Notes under the pieces: generated by a model
What the model saw: the letters and a program-made list of their open reading frames with translations, nothing else
The model's database searches: none
What the model was told of the DNA's origin: nothing
Position numbers and translations under genes: made by a program
Assembly (NCBI GenBank): GCA_032433765.1
Contig: JAVIAB010000059.1
Location: 60,353,582 to 60,417,581, forward strand
Direction: 5' to 3'
Source: Megaustenia siamemsis
Lineage: Eukaryota > Mollusca > Gastropoda > Stylommatophora > Ariophantidae
DNA: 64,000 nucleotides
Part shown: piece by piece, positions 22,871 to 34,612 of the stretch
Layout of the letters: each line of letters begins with the position of its first letter
How positions within the stretch are numbered: the stretch's first letter is position 1

Positions 22871-23607
22871 CAGTGACATGAAGCATGATTGTCGAAGTCC
22901 CGTGACCTTCCCTCATGACGTCCGCCCGATCTATTGGTTAACTATCTTCAACTACATTGCAGCTATAAAAACCAACATTTCTACAATGTCTGTATCCATT
23001 GCCTGCGTATACAAAGCTCGTTACCACTTTTCTTATAATGCTCATCGAATCACTTATTATGCAGGCGTGAGTGTAGTCTTAGGACTCTAACCAGATGAAT
23101 GCCCTCGTAACTGCCATCGCCTCCATTATGGTGGTTTCTTTTTTGCTGGCTCATCGCCAAGAGATTGTGATTTCACTGATGTGTGATTCTGAATGAAGAA
23201 AATGCTTACAGTGTATCCACGTACCGAAGAGCTGATTGGCTGAGGTCAGCCAGTCTATAAGATGAAAACGGGTTCTGGACTGTGCGACTGAGTGAGTGCA
23301 CTTGAGTCTAGATCACCCACAGCTGTTGTCTTTCAATGACAAAATCAATAAGGACGACATGAAATATTAAGATGAGGACTAAACGACCGTTTGAATATAT
23401 TCCGTGAGGACGATTTGTGAACTTTAAGTTTAAAAATTCAGGAAACACAGGCTTTGGAGTCCTGGCAAATGTGCTGCCACACCTTCAATTATCAAGAAGC
23501 TTAAGGTTTTAAATACGTGGTTGAGAGTTATCAGATTTCATCCTGTATATTAAAATTAAATGTTTACTATCACTATCATCTGTAATATCTCTCTATATTC
23601 AGTATAC
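22871..23607. other. LRR-B intron 2, unassigned part
   Basis: No gene or repeat recognised. A TATA-like tataag with a following CA near 23255-23300 on the plus strand is unsupported as a promoter. Confidence 0.35.
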
Positions 23608-23690
23608 CTGATATGGGCAATCATCTGCCTGTACAAGGGAAGCCATCAATCCAAGCAATATCAGTTCGAATTCGCAGCTCATTCTTTGAT
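23608..23690 (-). CDS. LRR-B exon 2: signal peptide
   Basis: Coding part 23608-23682: 25 codons, MSCEFELILLGLMASLVQA then DDCPYQ, donor gtatac. The sequence just before the ATG (ttatttcccaag|atcaaa) offers an acceptor eight bases upstream and is shared with LRR-E. The peptide is nearly the same as those of D and E, which groups B, D and E. Confidence 0.8.
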
Positions 23691-23879
23691 CTTGGGAAAT
23701 AACAAAAATAAACGTACCTGGTTTTATTTGTTGCATATAAATGCTTATTAAATCAGATTACTTGAATAATAAATAGTAAAGTGAATGTACATTAGTATAT
23801 GCTTGTACGATACACCCCAACTACTTTCTTGTGTTTGTATAAGGTTGTTTGAATACTTTATTTATTATTGATAGTGTCT

Positions 23880-24183
23880 GATTTCTGTTTTTCATTGAGT
23901 GCCGTCTCCGCATCGATCGTTTGCTACTATGGAGCGCCATTCCTCTCAGTCTCTTTCTTTGATGGTGCTGGTTGTCATAGGCTGACTTCCCATCTTTTTA
24001 TATTACTCGTTCCTGTTAGTCTTGATCTACCTCTGTCTCTTTTACCTTGTATTTTCCCAGAAAAAAAAAGCCAGTACCCATTAAAAGCTGGGTGAACCTG
24101 GACGCCGTCGGTTGGATTCGAACCCTAACTCTTGTCCTTTGTAGTGCAGCTCACTAACCACTGAGCTATCGCGGCTCATTTTT
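23880..24183 (-). mobile_element. Chimeric RTE3 / SINE I insertion
   Basis: The left part is the RTE3 3' end (gagtgccgtctccgcatcga.. to ..accttgtattttccc); at about 24057 it switches to the 5' two-thirds of SINE I (agaaaaaaaaagccagtacc.. to ..agctatcgcggctc). The join falls in a tttcccagaaa-like stretch that both families share. The right end is the tRNA-like SINE head. Confidence 0.65.
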
Positions 24184-24430
24184 TTGGTTTTAGCCCGAGT
24201 ATAATTTTGTTGATGTCAGTATATTTTTCTTGACATTAAACTTACTTTGTGCCATTCCTATTTATTTGTTTGTTTCTGCTTAATGTAATTGAATATATTT
24301 GTTTAGTTACAATATCTTTTCTGGGTTCAGAATTACAATTTAAAAATGAAAAGAATACTACTAAACACGATTAAAACAACAGAAATGAGATTGTGGGGGC
24401 ATATTAAAGGCAACAAAATAGTAGGAACAA
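24184..24430. mobile_element. Short RTE3 pieces in both orientations
   Basis: 24190-24270 matches the RTE3 thumb region inverted; 24335-24425 matches RTE3 in the plus sense (aaaatgaaaagaatactact..gagattgtgggggcatatta). Both are small decayed scraps. Confidence 0.5.
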
Positions 24431-24434
24431 AACC

Positions 24435-24600
24435 CTGCCAAGAATATATATATAGAACAACAAAAACTTAAATGGTTTGGCCACCTGGTCAGAATGAATC
24501 CTCAACAATCACCATCAAGGGCGTTCTTCTCGAGAATGCATGGAAAAAGACCAAGAGGAAGACCAAGAAGAAGATGGATAGATGCAGTGATAGAGACATG
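24435..24600 (+). mobile_element. LINE-W 3' end, source of the 135-bp satellite
   Basis: Encodes LKWFGHLVRMNPQQSPSRAF, FSRMHGKRPRGRPRRRWIDA: the typical C-terminal end of a non-LTR reverse transcriptase. The last ~130 bp continue directly into the tandem array. Confidence 0.7.
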
Positions 24601-25510
24601 TAACAACAAAGGAAAATCACTAATTCAGACAGTTCAAGCAGCTCAAGAACGATAAATGATATAAACCACGACACCTTTTAGGTATCAGTGAAAAGAGAAA
24701 AGAAGAAGATGGATAGATGCAGTGACAGAGACATGTAACAACAAAGGAAAATCACTAATTCAGACAGTTCAAGCAGCTCAAGAACGACAAATGATATAAA
24801 CCACGACACCTTTTAGGTATCAGTGAAAAGAGAAAAGAAGAAGATGGATAGATGCAGCGACAGAGACATGTAACAACAAAGGGAAATCACTAATTCAGAC
24901 AATTCGAGCAGCTCAAGAACGACAAAAGATATAAACCACGACACCTTTTAGGTATCAGTGAAAAGAGAAAAGAAGAAGATGGATAGATGCAGTGACAGAG
25001 ACATGTAACAACAAAGGGAAATCACTAATTCAGACAATTCGAGCAGCTCAAGAACGACAAAAGATATAAACCACGACACCTTTTAGGTATCAGTGAAAAG
25101 AGAAAAGAAGAAGATGGATAGATGCAGTGACAGAGACATGTAATAACAAAGGAAAATCACTAATTCAGACAGTTGGAGCAGCTCAAGAATGACAGATGAT
25201 ATAACCACGACACCTTTTAGGTATCAGTGAAAAGAGAAAAGAAGAAGATGGATAGATGCAGTGACAGAGACATGTAAGAACAAAGGAAAATCACTAATTC
25301 AGACAGTTGGAGCAGCTCAAGAATGACAGATGATATAACCACGACACCTTTTAGGTATCAGTGAAAAGAGAAAAGAAGAAGATGGATCGATGCAGTGACA
25401 GAGACATGTAAGAACAAAGGAAAATCACTAATTCAGACAGTTCGAGCAGCTCAAGAACGAAAAATGATATAACGACACCTTTTAGGTATCAGTGAAAAGA
25501 GAAAAGTAGA
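24567..25510 (+). repeat. 135-bp tandem satellite, seven copies
   Basis: The unit start gaagaagatggatagatgca recurs at 24567, 24702, 24837, 24972, 25107, 25241 and 25375, then the array decays at about 25506: periods 135, 135, 135, 135, 134, 134, 131. Units are almost identical, so the expansion is recent. The unit is the end of the LINE-W ORF plus its 3' tail. It lies in the long intron 2 side of the LRR-B locus, between its leader and signal exons. Confidence 0.95.
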
Positions 25511-25511
25511 T

Positions 25512-25692
25512 TAAAGGTAACAGCATCCTGCTAACAGTAATCTTCGAAGGCAAAATATAACGTAAAAGAGGCAGACCAATACTAACATGGACGAGTAAAA
25601 TGAAAACATATACAAAGTAGCCTATCAAATCAAGAGAAAGAGTGGAATGGCCCTCCAAGGTAGCCAAGCTTCGCATTAGATCAGGAAGAAGT
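25512..25692 (+). mobile_element. RTE3 3' fragment
   Basis: Matches the family's end (cgtaaaagaggcagaccaat, actaacatggacgagtaaaa, gagtggaatggccctccaag) but lacks the ATGATG tail. Confidence 0.65.
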
Positions 25693-26060
25693 GCCATTCT
25701 TGCTGAAGATTATAACGCTCCCCACGTCTTGCCTTTACAGGTTTAAGTCAATTTTGCAGTTAATTTTCTTCTATGCTATTCGTTTAATCTTGCTGGTATC
25801 TTGCTTTCTCTTTCACACTATCTCTTGTTCTTTCTTTCTTTCCTTATGTCATTACCCTCTGTTGCGTTTCATTACAAAGGCATTTGTAACGTTCAAGTCA
25901 AATATCTTAGATATGTCCCCTACATGGTGCTCAATATTGTATTTACTCATCAACTCGTCTATTAAACCTGCCAGACCCCCTTTAACATTGCTTCTGAGTG
26001 TTAATATTCTTTGGTTTGATGTCTTAATGTCAAAAAATATATTATCTATTTTTCTCTCTC

Positions 26061-26091
<31 letters not shown>

Positions 26092-26398
26092 AATTTTTAA
26101 ACTCATAAATAAGTGTCTTGGTTTCGTCTGAATTACCCAACATGATAGCATTGTAATTACCTACCTAATGCCAACAACATGAAATCAAAAACTTATCAAA
26201 ATAAAGTGAAAAAAACAACTGAACGTCTTTAGTTGAGTATAAGAATATAAGGTGTCTTGCATGCTATGGCATTTTGCTCAATAAATATTTTTTTTCCGTT
26301 TGAGTGATGATGGTGATCACTTCCAGCATATGTTACGATATCACATTTCCTACACAATGAAACAAGTTACAATGTTAACGTATAAATCCAGCCATAAC
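25693..26398. other. LRR-B intron 1, unassigned part
   Basis: AT-rich with a (CT)n run at about 26052-26092. No gene recognised. Confidence 0.4.
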
Positions 26399-26526
26399 AT
26401 GGATCTTCACAAAACTAAATTTACTACAAACCTCTTGATGTTTAAAATATCGTGTCGTGACTGATGAGTTCAGATAGAAGAAGCAAAGTCTTATTAACCT
26501 AATCTGCTTGAAACAGGGGTTTTCAA
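26399..26526 (-). promoter_or_regulatory. LRR-B promoter motif and leader exon 1
   Basis: Minus strand: TTGAAAACCCCTG (26526-26514), then about 50 bp later the initiator-like TCAGTCACGA (A at 26462), followed by the leader exon with ATCAAGAGGTTTGTAGTAAA. A TATA-like ttaataag lies some 33 bp before the initiator. The leader would end at CCAT|gttatg, near position 26399; that donor departs from the gtaagt of A, C, D and E, so splicing may be impaired. Confidence 0.65.
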
Positions 26527-26662
26527 CTTTTTTTTCTTCAAATTTTGTCACATTAAACGAGGCACTATAATTGTTACTGCAATCTATAAGATTACATGAA
26601 GATTACAATTTTTTATGTAACTGTGTATATGGTAATTTTGACCCTAACTATACCTATCCAAA

Positions 26663-26919
26663 GGAGCCGCGATAGCTCAGTGGTTAGTGAACTGGACTAC
26701 AAAGGACAAGAGGTATGGTTCGATCCCAACCGACGGCTTCCGGGTTCACTCAGCCTTCAATGGGTACCTGATTTTTTTTCAGGGAAAGTGAAGCGGCACG
26801 GGCGTAATACCGACCACATTACCCTAAAAACCATTTGCCGAAGGTCTGTAAAATATATGGTCACTAACACCATATTCCCTATACGCCACTTGGCGTGACG
26901 GGAGTACTTTACTTACTTT
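26663..26919 (+). mobile_element. SINE I, full-length with perfect 14-bp TSD
   Basis: Starts GGAGCCGCGATAGCTCAGTG (A box TAGCTCAGTGG) and has the B box GGTTCGATCCC, then a ~150-bp body ending cttggcgtgacgggagtact. Flanked by TATACCTATCCAAA at 26649-26662 and 26920-26933. It is the clearest insertion footprint in the window and implies LINE machinery mobilised it. Confidence 0.88.
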
Positions 26920-26938
26920 TATACCTATCCAAAACAAT

Positions 26939-27011
<73 letters not shown>

Positions 27012-27018
<7 letters not shown>

Positions 27019-28239
27019 AGATAACCTTTAAAATGGGTGCCTCCATTGTAAAATATCTCATTCGAGAAAAATAAGATTAGAGTATCAATCTCTTTGGGAA
27101 TGCCATTGTTCCATCTTGTCTATTATTTCAACATACGTTTTTTTTTTTGGCCCACGTAAACCATATTCTTTATGTTTTTATTTCTCGTGATAATATTAGT
27201 GTTAGAGATACGTAACCTTGCCTGTATCTTTATGTGCAACACCACAACTGAATTTGAGAGAATCAAGCTTAGTAGAATGTTGGATCTTGTAATGAATAAA
27301 TGGGTTCGGAAAATGTCGTGTCTTCTACAGTCTCGATGCGGTTGTTTTCCTGGAGAATGCATGGGAATTCCCAAGTTGATGGCACGCTATTTCTGTTGTT
27401 ATATCAAGTTCATATTGATAAAGCGCAACGACCTATAAAAGTGATAAAATAATTACAGGTAGACTAAATGTGCTAGTTACCGCAATGCAATCTTAGTTCC
27501 AGCAGAGACGGTTCTACAACAGCTGTTGACATATAAGCTGTACATTTATGGTATTTATTAAGTGCAAGTAGATTTCAATTTTTGGCAACATATCTTTTAT
27601 TACTGTATGTCACCACGTCAATATTTAATTTTACTTTCCTTCCTGCTAATGCAAACATGCACATTTGAAACGACGCCTCTCAAGGATACGAGTGCCGTGG
27701 TGGGCGGTTCTGCGCAATAATTATTTAGAAAGCGACATTATGTAAAGCAGTTTCTTTGCTACACAAGAATTGTAACAAAACTTTGATCAATCATTTATCT
27801 TATTTACCGACAGGTCTCGTATCCTTCTTCAGTAAGTTCTACTCTTACAGTCTTCCTTTAACATATCCTACTAATTGTACTATCAACTGCTACAGAAAGG
27901 AGACGTGTGTAGCTCTGTGTCTGGACATCGCTGTTACTGTAGCTTACATTGTTGCCATCTTTAATCTATTTACTGACCGGTTCCTTCTTTTCAACCTTAT
28001 CCATGTTGCACATTAGTTCAGTAGAACACAATGTGGTAGATCGCATTCAAGACAACCAGTACAATTGCAGTAATTATCCTTTCAATTTGATATTTAAATT
28101 CTTACATAAGTTTATTATGCACAAAATACCTGTGATGCCGCCATTAACATAGCGCACTGGTATGGTGATAAAATGTTCCTATGGTTATGGTAACGTATGT
28201 GGTTAGTCGAAAGCCCCGTTATCACTGCCAATACATAAC
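27012..28239. other. Intergenic spacer between LRR-B and LRR-C
   Basis: Begins after the (AT)n run at 26943-27011. Several short ORFs on both strands have no recognisable product. Part of the divergent intergenic region. Confidence 0.4.
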
Positions 28240-28622
28240 AATACATAATTGCCCAACCGCCTACGCCAGTGGAATCATCCGAATTAACATCTCATTGAAG
28301 GATCCAAACAAAGAAAGGCAGCTGCATACCCATCATAGCAACTACACCACACGCTAAGAGACATGAAGTCCAGCGGCACAGAAAGTGAACGCAGCTGAAC
28401 TGTCATTCGTCATACGATAACATCATTCATCGTAAACAATCAGAATATCAAACTACAATCAAATTAAAAAACACAGCTCACGGTGTGCACAGATCACTAA
28501 ACTCAGTAACTCCAGCAGCAATTCGGACTTGGAATATGAGGAAACTGCAACAAAGAAATACTTTCCAGACAGAACCTCAATGGTTCATGTCGCCTATCCG
28601 CCATATTGACCGGAAGATCAAT
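28240..28622 (+). mobile_element. Dispersed repeat R, copy 2
   Basis: Shares cccaaccgcctacgccagtg, catcattcatcgtaaacaat and cacagctcacggtgtgcaca with copy 1. Confidence 0.6.
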
Positions 28623-29334
28623 TGATTGGAAAGTCCAAATGTTCCTATATTATGTTTCAGTAGGGAACAGATAAATAATGACAATGTTGCGGTAAAGCTG
28701 GTAGCAGGAACAAGTATTGTGGAATGTGACGTACACTCCTACAAGATATGGTGGCAGCTTTACAAAACATTAACCCAACAAAATACTGGCGTTTCAGCCT
28801 ACATGCGGCCTTCCTAAGAAATCGAGAACAAAATAAACGAATAAGGAAATAAGTATAAACTGTGCTACATCTAGGAGGGGCGGGATAGGTTTCAGCCTGA
28901 GAACCCAGTCAACAACAAACCAGATTTTAAACAATAATATTGAACACCTAACTCACTGTGGTGGGAGGAGTTTCCAACAGCTCGTAGAGAAGTTTCTCTC
29001 ATCCCCGAATGTTGAGTATTCCGTAAACGGTTGCGTGCCGTCGTGCCGACCTTTATTTGTTCATAACATGCTGAGAGTAGATATTTATTTCATTTTAAAA
29101 GTATTGTTCATTACATTTTGATGTTATATTTCTTTATGTTATGTTATGTTATAAGTACAAATGAAGTTAACATCAATATAACATATTTGAATTATTTGAG
29201 CTATGTTCGAATACCATTCGATTTATTTTAATTCAGCATCTCAATAACTTCGTTTTCTTTATACTGCAACCGTTAATTAAATATTTTTTACGATGGAAGC
29301 TAAGACTATACATCACTATGACGCCATTTTGGTT

Positions 29335-29668
29335 ATTTGGTAATGGACGGCCCCGGTATCATTGCAAACGAATTAAAATCCACAATTGCTCAACCGCCCG
29401 TGCCGGTGGAATCATCCGAATATCTCATTTCCGAAATAAAGAAAGGTGACTGTAGTCCACATCTTAGCAGTCTCAGCACACGCTAAAAGACATAAGGCGA
29501 AACCGCACAGAAAGTGAACACAGCCAACTGTTCCCTGTCATACGATATCATCATTCATCGTAAACAATTACGATTTAAAAATTATCAAAACGGATGAGAC
29601 ACACAGCTCACGGTGTGCATAACTGCAACAAGGAACACTTTTCATGCATGCCTCCAATTGTTCGTACG
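29335..29668 (+). mobile_element. Dispersed repeat R, copy 3
   Basis: Shares gccccggtatcattgcaaac, cacaattgctcaaccgcccg and gaacacagccaactgttccc with copies 1 and 4; its 3' part is deleted. Confidence 0.6.
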
Positions 29669-30359
29669 TCAAACAACAGACCGTAAGATTAGCGTACGGC
29701 CAGTCTAGGAATGTTCGATGAGCCATTACGATGACATAGCACACTACAATGTCCTACACACAACAATTTCGCTCCCTTTAGATTCCTGATTACTCTAGTG
29801 AATGCAGCCTTCGACGAACAAAACACGGTGAAAATTCCCTAAAGAGATAAAACTACGGCTGATGAAACAGTTCAATAAATAAGTAACATGTAAATAACTT
29901 ACATCAAGCAATTCCAACAACGGTCATGAAAAGCACCAATGTGACGTAAAGCGCATATCAGTTCTACCCGGTGGAAGGTCGCATTCACAACACTTGATAT
30001 CTCAAAAAGTGACTGTTGCCAGCGTACGACTCCGCTTTATCGGCACAGATGTAATAAGTATATCATCATTTTGACTTTAACGCAGAAAAGTGCATTATAA
30101 GACGACAATGGTTTAATGAAACTTGTTCTTACTCTTAACCATAACGACTGTATCTTCAACACTACTCGGTTTGTAAAGTACCTACCCATTCAATCCCAAG
30201 TTACGTTTTGAATATTAGAAGTAATCGTATAATGCAGATTAAAAAATCTGGTGATAGCACATAATCCTTCAAAACACCTTCTTTATCTATTGGAACATAA
30301 AAAAATTCAATTATATTCTACCCTATGTATTTATATGTTATATTGTATTAATATTATTA

Positions 30360-30402
<43 letters not shown>

Positions 30403-30570
30403 ACTATGTATAATCCCCTAATTCTTCCCTGTTTCTATGGTGTTAATGTAGCCCGAGGATTCCTACAATGACTTTTTGTGTGACGTCAGGGTATCTTTAA
30501 GTTCGTCCCTCCGACTTTTATCTTTTATATATATAACTTGTTAACCCGAACGTAATGACATGTTAGGCCT
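29669..30570. other. Unassigned spacer
   Basis: No gene recognised; an (AT)n run at 30362-30396. Confidence 0.4.
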
Positions 30571-30571
30571 T

Positions 30572-30785
30572 CTTTTGGAGGTGCGCGTGGCCGTGCGGCT
30601 AAAACCACTGTTACGCTGGATGAAAAGCCGGTGTAGGGTGTTCGAAACCCGCGGTAGATTGAAATGATTTTTTCTATCAGGGATGAAATAAAAATCCTGA
30701 GTCTCACACGTTGTGGCGACTGCTTTGATCAAGCGGCCTTTATCTCTCTGGTTCTATCGTGAGCCCCCCGACATACACCAGCAAT
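30572..30785 (+). mobile_element. SINE IV (tRNA-derived)
   Basis: A-box-like GTGGCCGTGCGGCTAAAACC and B-box GTTCGAAACCCGCGG, then a body with ctgagtctcacacgttgtgg and ttctatcgtgagccccccga. An inverted second copy lies at 52940-53110. Confidence 0.65.
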
Positions 30786-30956
30786 GGTAATATGTGTCGT
30801 CAAGATAGTTTTTTTTTTCTTTTTTTTTTTGAAGGTGGCTAAACAATTTGAACTAAATTGTAGTATTATTCATTATAGTTGTCATTATTATTATTAATTG
30901 TACTATTATTATAATAATATGTGTAGTGTATTGTTAAATTTGTCGAGAACTGTGAA

Positions 30957-31078
30957 AAGATTAAACCCCTGTTATGTTTTCTGGAGCTATTTCAAGGAAA
31001 GGTCTCGCCCTTATCAATCACGATAATTCAGGACTAGTAGCGTCAACACGATTGTCTGAAAATTTGTGGTTGAAAGAC
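30957..31078 (+). promoter_or_regulatory. LRR-C promoter motif and leader exon 1
   Basis: ATTAAACCCCTG (ending 30971) is a diverged form of the family motif TTGAAAACCCCTG. AGCTATTTCaagg..GGTCTCGCCCTTATCA follows, almost as in LRR-A. The leader exon (about 31016-31078, 63 nt) contains TCAGGACTAGTAGCGTCAAC and ends in donor gtaagt. The next exon starts at 32643. Confidence 0.65.
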
Positions 31079-31150
31079 GTAAGTGATGCCTAGACATTTT
31101 ACTGATAACTTTCTATTTCCTTTTGTGAAATATCTCACTCTTTATGTGGG

Positions 31151-31155
<5 letters not shown>

Positions 31156-31192
<37 letters not shown>

Positions 31193-31216
31193 TTTCTCTC
31201 TATCTCTCTCTAACTC
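31156..31216. repeat. (CT)n microsatellite
   Basis: Pyrimidine run TCTCTC.. with few breaks, just inside the LRR-C leader intron. Confidence 0.9.
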
Positions 31217-31800
31217 ATCATTATCAAGTACCGGGCTTGCTGGCGTATGTGATCATGTCTCTCCACAACTTTCTATAGTTTGATCTCGACATTTATTTAT
31301 CGTTTTTGTTTTTGACTTTCTGCCAAGCTATTCTATTAAGCTGTATGGTATCTTTTCTCTTTGCTTCCCTCTATCTCTTAGTCCATCAATTGTCCCACTT
31401 GTTACAATATATTCCAACTATTCCCTTCTCATAACATGGCCAAAAAATATTGATTGTTTCTTCCTATTATTGGATATTAACTCTCCTTTTGCGTTGGCCT
31501 CTTACCGAACGTTTTTATTACTCTTCTTAGCTGTCCGTAGTATTGTCAACATTCTTCAATAAAGCCACATTTCAACATCCTCCAGTTATTTTCTTGTCTG
31601 TTGTCCTATTGTCCATGATTTACATCTGTATGATAAGACTGGCTCTACATAATATTTAAGAACTTTTTTTTGTTTCTATTGTCAAAAATGGTTTGCACAG
31701 TGTCTTCCTCATTTTTTGAAAAGCTGCTTTCGTCTAGCCATACTGCATCTCACCTTTGTTGTACATCTACCATCTGAGGTTAACAATGTTCCCAGATCTC
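31217..31800 (-). mobile_element. RTE1 3' fragment
   Basis: Inverted copy: cattatcaagtaccgggctt is the family tail, and the decayed C-terminal RT ORF extends to about 31800 (..ctgaggttaacaatgttccc). Confidence 0.75.
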
Positions 31801-31984
31801 AACTCAGTACATACATGTCTGCCTGTCACAATCTTTCCTACTCACCATCACATTCTCTAAAATGTTAATCAAGTTCTGAATCAAACTGTTTGATATATTT
31901 AACTCACACTTTGGTTTCTCATTCCCTCTTTTCTTACATGCCCTTTTCTGTTTTCCTGGCGAAATTATTTATTTTTTTATATAT

Positions 31985-32082
31985 GCCTATGACAATCTGC
32001 ACCAACAAAGCAAAAGAATGAGTAGAATGGCGCTCCATTGTAGCCAACCTTCGATGCGGAGACGGGACTCAATGATGATGAT
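31985..32082 (+). mobile_element. RTE3 3' tip
   Basis: cctatgacaatctgcaccaa..tggcgctccattgtagccaa, ending actcaatgatgatgat; only about 95 bp of the family remain. Confidence 0.65.
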
Positions 32083-32642
32083 ATTTAATTCAGAAAAAAA
32101 AAATATTTACACGATATCTTCCTGTAATTTTGAATTCTAAATTGCAAAATGTTGTTAAAAAACACCATATCAATAAACGATTCTTAATTTAGCTATAAAA
32201 TAAGTGAACACAGTTGTATTAAAAAATAAATTAAGCAATCAAATAGACATTTAAAAAAATAAGATAGCCATTTGTGTGGGAAAAAAAGGCGGAAAAACAC
32301 ATTTAATTCAAATAGCCAAATTAATTATAAAGAAAATTATACTTTCGTATTTATAAAATAGAGTAGCTAAACAATCACACCAGGTTTAAAATAAAAACAG
32401 CAGTCAACCATTACCAAAACAAACAAAAACTCATCTTAAGACATCTGTAGTACAACTTGCCTACATTGTAGTGATTAAATAAATACAACTATTACTTAAA
32501 CAAATTAAAGAACACAATTGTCGAATAAAGGCAACAAAATATTCATACAATGAAATCAAACACCCGTACTGAAACAAAGAAACTAATCTATACACAAACT
32601 AAACATTTCTTTTTTTTTCATTCCTCATGACTGGCTAACTAG
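32083..32642 (+). other. LRR-C leader intron, AT-rich 3' part
   Basis: AT-rich sequence with no repeat recognised, ending at the acceptor ctggctaactag just upstream of the signal-peptide exon. Confidence 0.45.
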
Positions 32643-32726
32643 CGAAGAATGAGTCGTTGGACATGTTTGCTGTACACACTTGGATTAATGAGTGCAATAG
32701 TTCTGGGATTTGATTGTCCTTATCAG
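32643..32726 (+). CDS. LRR-C exon 2: signal peptide
   Basis: Coding part 32649-32726: 26 codons, MSRWTCLLYTLGLMSAIVLG then FDCPYQ, donor gtagat. One codon longer than in the paralogues. A hydrophobic core and the cap cysteine are present. The acceptor ctaactag lies six bases before the ATG. Confidence 0.82.
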
Positions 32727-32988
32727 GTAGATTGTATATATAGTTATAGTCCATGTATTTGAAGATCATAAAATAGAAATGTAGTATTTAAGTATGTGTA
32801 GCTAAAGTGAAGTAATATACAAAGCCATACGTACAAACAAACAAACAGAATTACAAACGATGTAATTAGTGAATACACAGACAGTTTTGAAAGAAACAAT
32901 GCATTATAAAGAAAATCGCGATATATGTAGATAGACAAGCAGATATATAATAGACAGACAGACAGGGAGACAGGCAGATTATAGACAG

Positions 32989-33031
<43 letters not shown>

Positions 33032-33159
33032 TAGACATGCTGACAGACGGAAAGACAGACAGAGAGACAAACAGACAGACAGACGGACAGATGGAAGGGT
33101 GGACGGATTGGCGGTCAGATTGATGGATGGATAAAATGTATATTGTTACTAATTTACAG

Positions 33160-33267
33160 GAATGTCATTGTGCTGGAACAGCAATTATGTGCGATTTTTT
33201 AAACTTCAATGAGATGCCCCATAAACTCTATAACAACAGTCCGTCGCTGTCAGCGTTATACCTGGTC
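33160..33267 (+). CDS. LRR-C exon 3: LRRNT cap
   Basis: Exactly 108 bp, phase 0, acceptor aatttacag and donor gtaagt. Encodes ECHCAGTAIMCDFLN.. to LSALYLV. With DCPYQ of exon 2 it gives the LRRNT pattern C-x4-C-x-C-x6-C, then LxxLYLV joins to GNPISSIP of exon 4 to complete the first LRR. Confidence 0.87.
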
Positions 33268-33499
33268 GTAAGTTTTGGATTGTTTCATGTGAAATTAACA
33301 GACAATTAAATCACATGATGTGCCAGTAAAAGCCTAATTTTTTTTCTGTATTGATTTAAGAAGATACTTATGTGGACATATATTGTTGGGGATGATTTGA
33401 CAAACTTTCTTGTGTATGATATCTTATATATCATATAGACGATCTTCAGGTTTACGATATCGTGTCAATGGCTTATGAAAAACGTTGTGCAATAATTAT

Positions 33500-33976
33500 A
33501 TGCCAATAGAAGCAAGAAAGAGAGTCCATCGGGGCAATATAGAGCCAATTCTGACCGATGGAAGTGAATAATGGACAGCCGACAAACAAATGAAAAGACG
33601 ATTACAGGCCACAGAGATGGGATTCCTCAGAAGAATGTTGAAGGTTCCCTGCACAACTAAAAAGACCAAAAAAAAAACATTCTCAAAAAGAACAGCAGAT
33701 ACAATCAAGCTCCTAGCAAAAATATTAGAAAGAAACAATCGATAATTATTGCATTGAGCACATTGTGAGAAGAGGTAAGTTGGAGTACTTGGTTACAACT
33801 GAAAAAAATTCGGTGAAATAGAGATCGCGGACGACAAAGAGAAAAAAATAGAAGATAGCTTGGTGTCATATCACATTAACAAGTCAACAACAGAAGTGAT
33901 ACAATAGAATGTTGATCAAAAATTGTGGAAGGATATAATCGCCTTCACCAACCGGCGTGACACATGATGATGATGA
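33500..33976 (+). mobile_element. RTE2 3' fragment in LRR-C intron 3
   Basis: Family C-terminal region (..atgggattcctcagaagaatgttg..) with frameshifts, ending ggcgtgacacatgatgatga. Confidence 0.75.
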
Positions 33977-34466
33977 ATGGCTTATATTTTCTTTTTAATC
34001 CTGCATTTATTCCCCTCTCTTTGATCTGGCATCGTACTATTGTGCGCAGTTGTTGAATTATTAATAACACATTTATTTATTTGCCCTGTTTTTCAATCTT
34101 ATTAATTCTGTTTTTATCTGTGCTATTTTAAGTGTTAATTACCGTTTCGGAGTTATATTTTTTATTAGTAATTTTACATGTGTGTGTTTATGATTTATAC
34201 ATATTCTTAAAGTCTTATAATTCTGTCCATGTTGATGTTTTTTCACATTCTGATGAGGGATGGTTTTGTTCGTTAAAACGTTTTGCAATCTCTTCTTTGG
34301 TAACAACTGAAATGTTTTTAGAAATGGGCTTTTCATTTCCATTGATACTGTTATAAAAGATCGCTCGTTTTATACTTTCATCATCGTTTCTTCTGATACA
34401 GACACAGAAAGGAATATTGACATTGGGCGTACTTGACGTTCTCAATCGACGTACCTTCTACTTCAA

Positions 34467-34612
34467 CTTCAGTGTTCATTTTCCTATACTCAGCAGATTG
34501 TACAATGAGCCGAATCACCTCCCTGATTGAGGCCCAACTTCAGTGTTCATGTTCCTATACTCAGCAGATTGTACAATGAGCCAAATCACCTCCCTGATTG
34601 AGGCCCAAATTC
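34467..34612. repeat. 72-bp tandem duplication
   Basis: actcagcagattgtacaatg agccaaatcacctccctgat tgaggcccaa occurs twice in a row with few changes. Confidence 0.85.

Noticed and set aside
23250..23300. Plus-strand promoter (tataag plus CA)
   Set aside because: No exon or ORF follows and there is no paralogous copy.
26663..26760. Functional tRNA gene with A and B boxes
   Set aside because: Same head is repeated many times with a fixed ~150-bp body and target-site duplications; no proper acceptor stem. It is SINE I.
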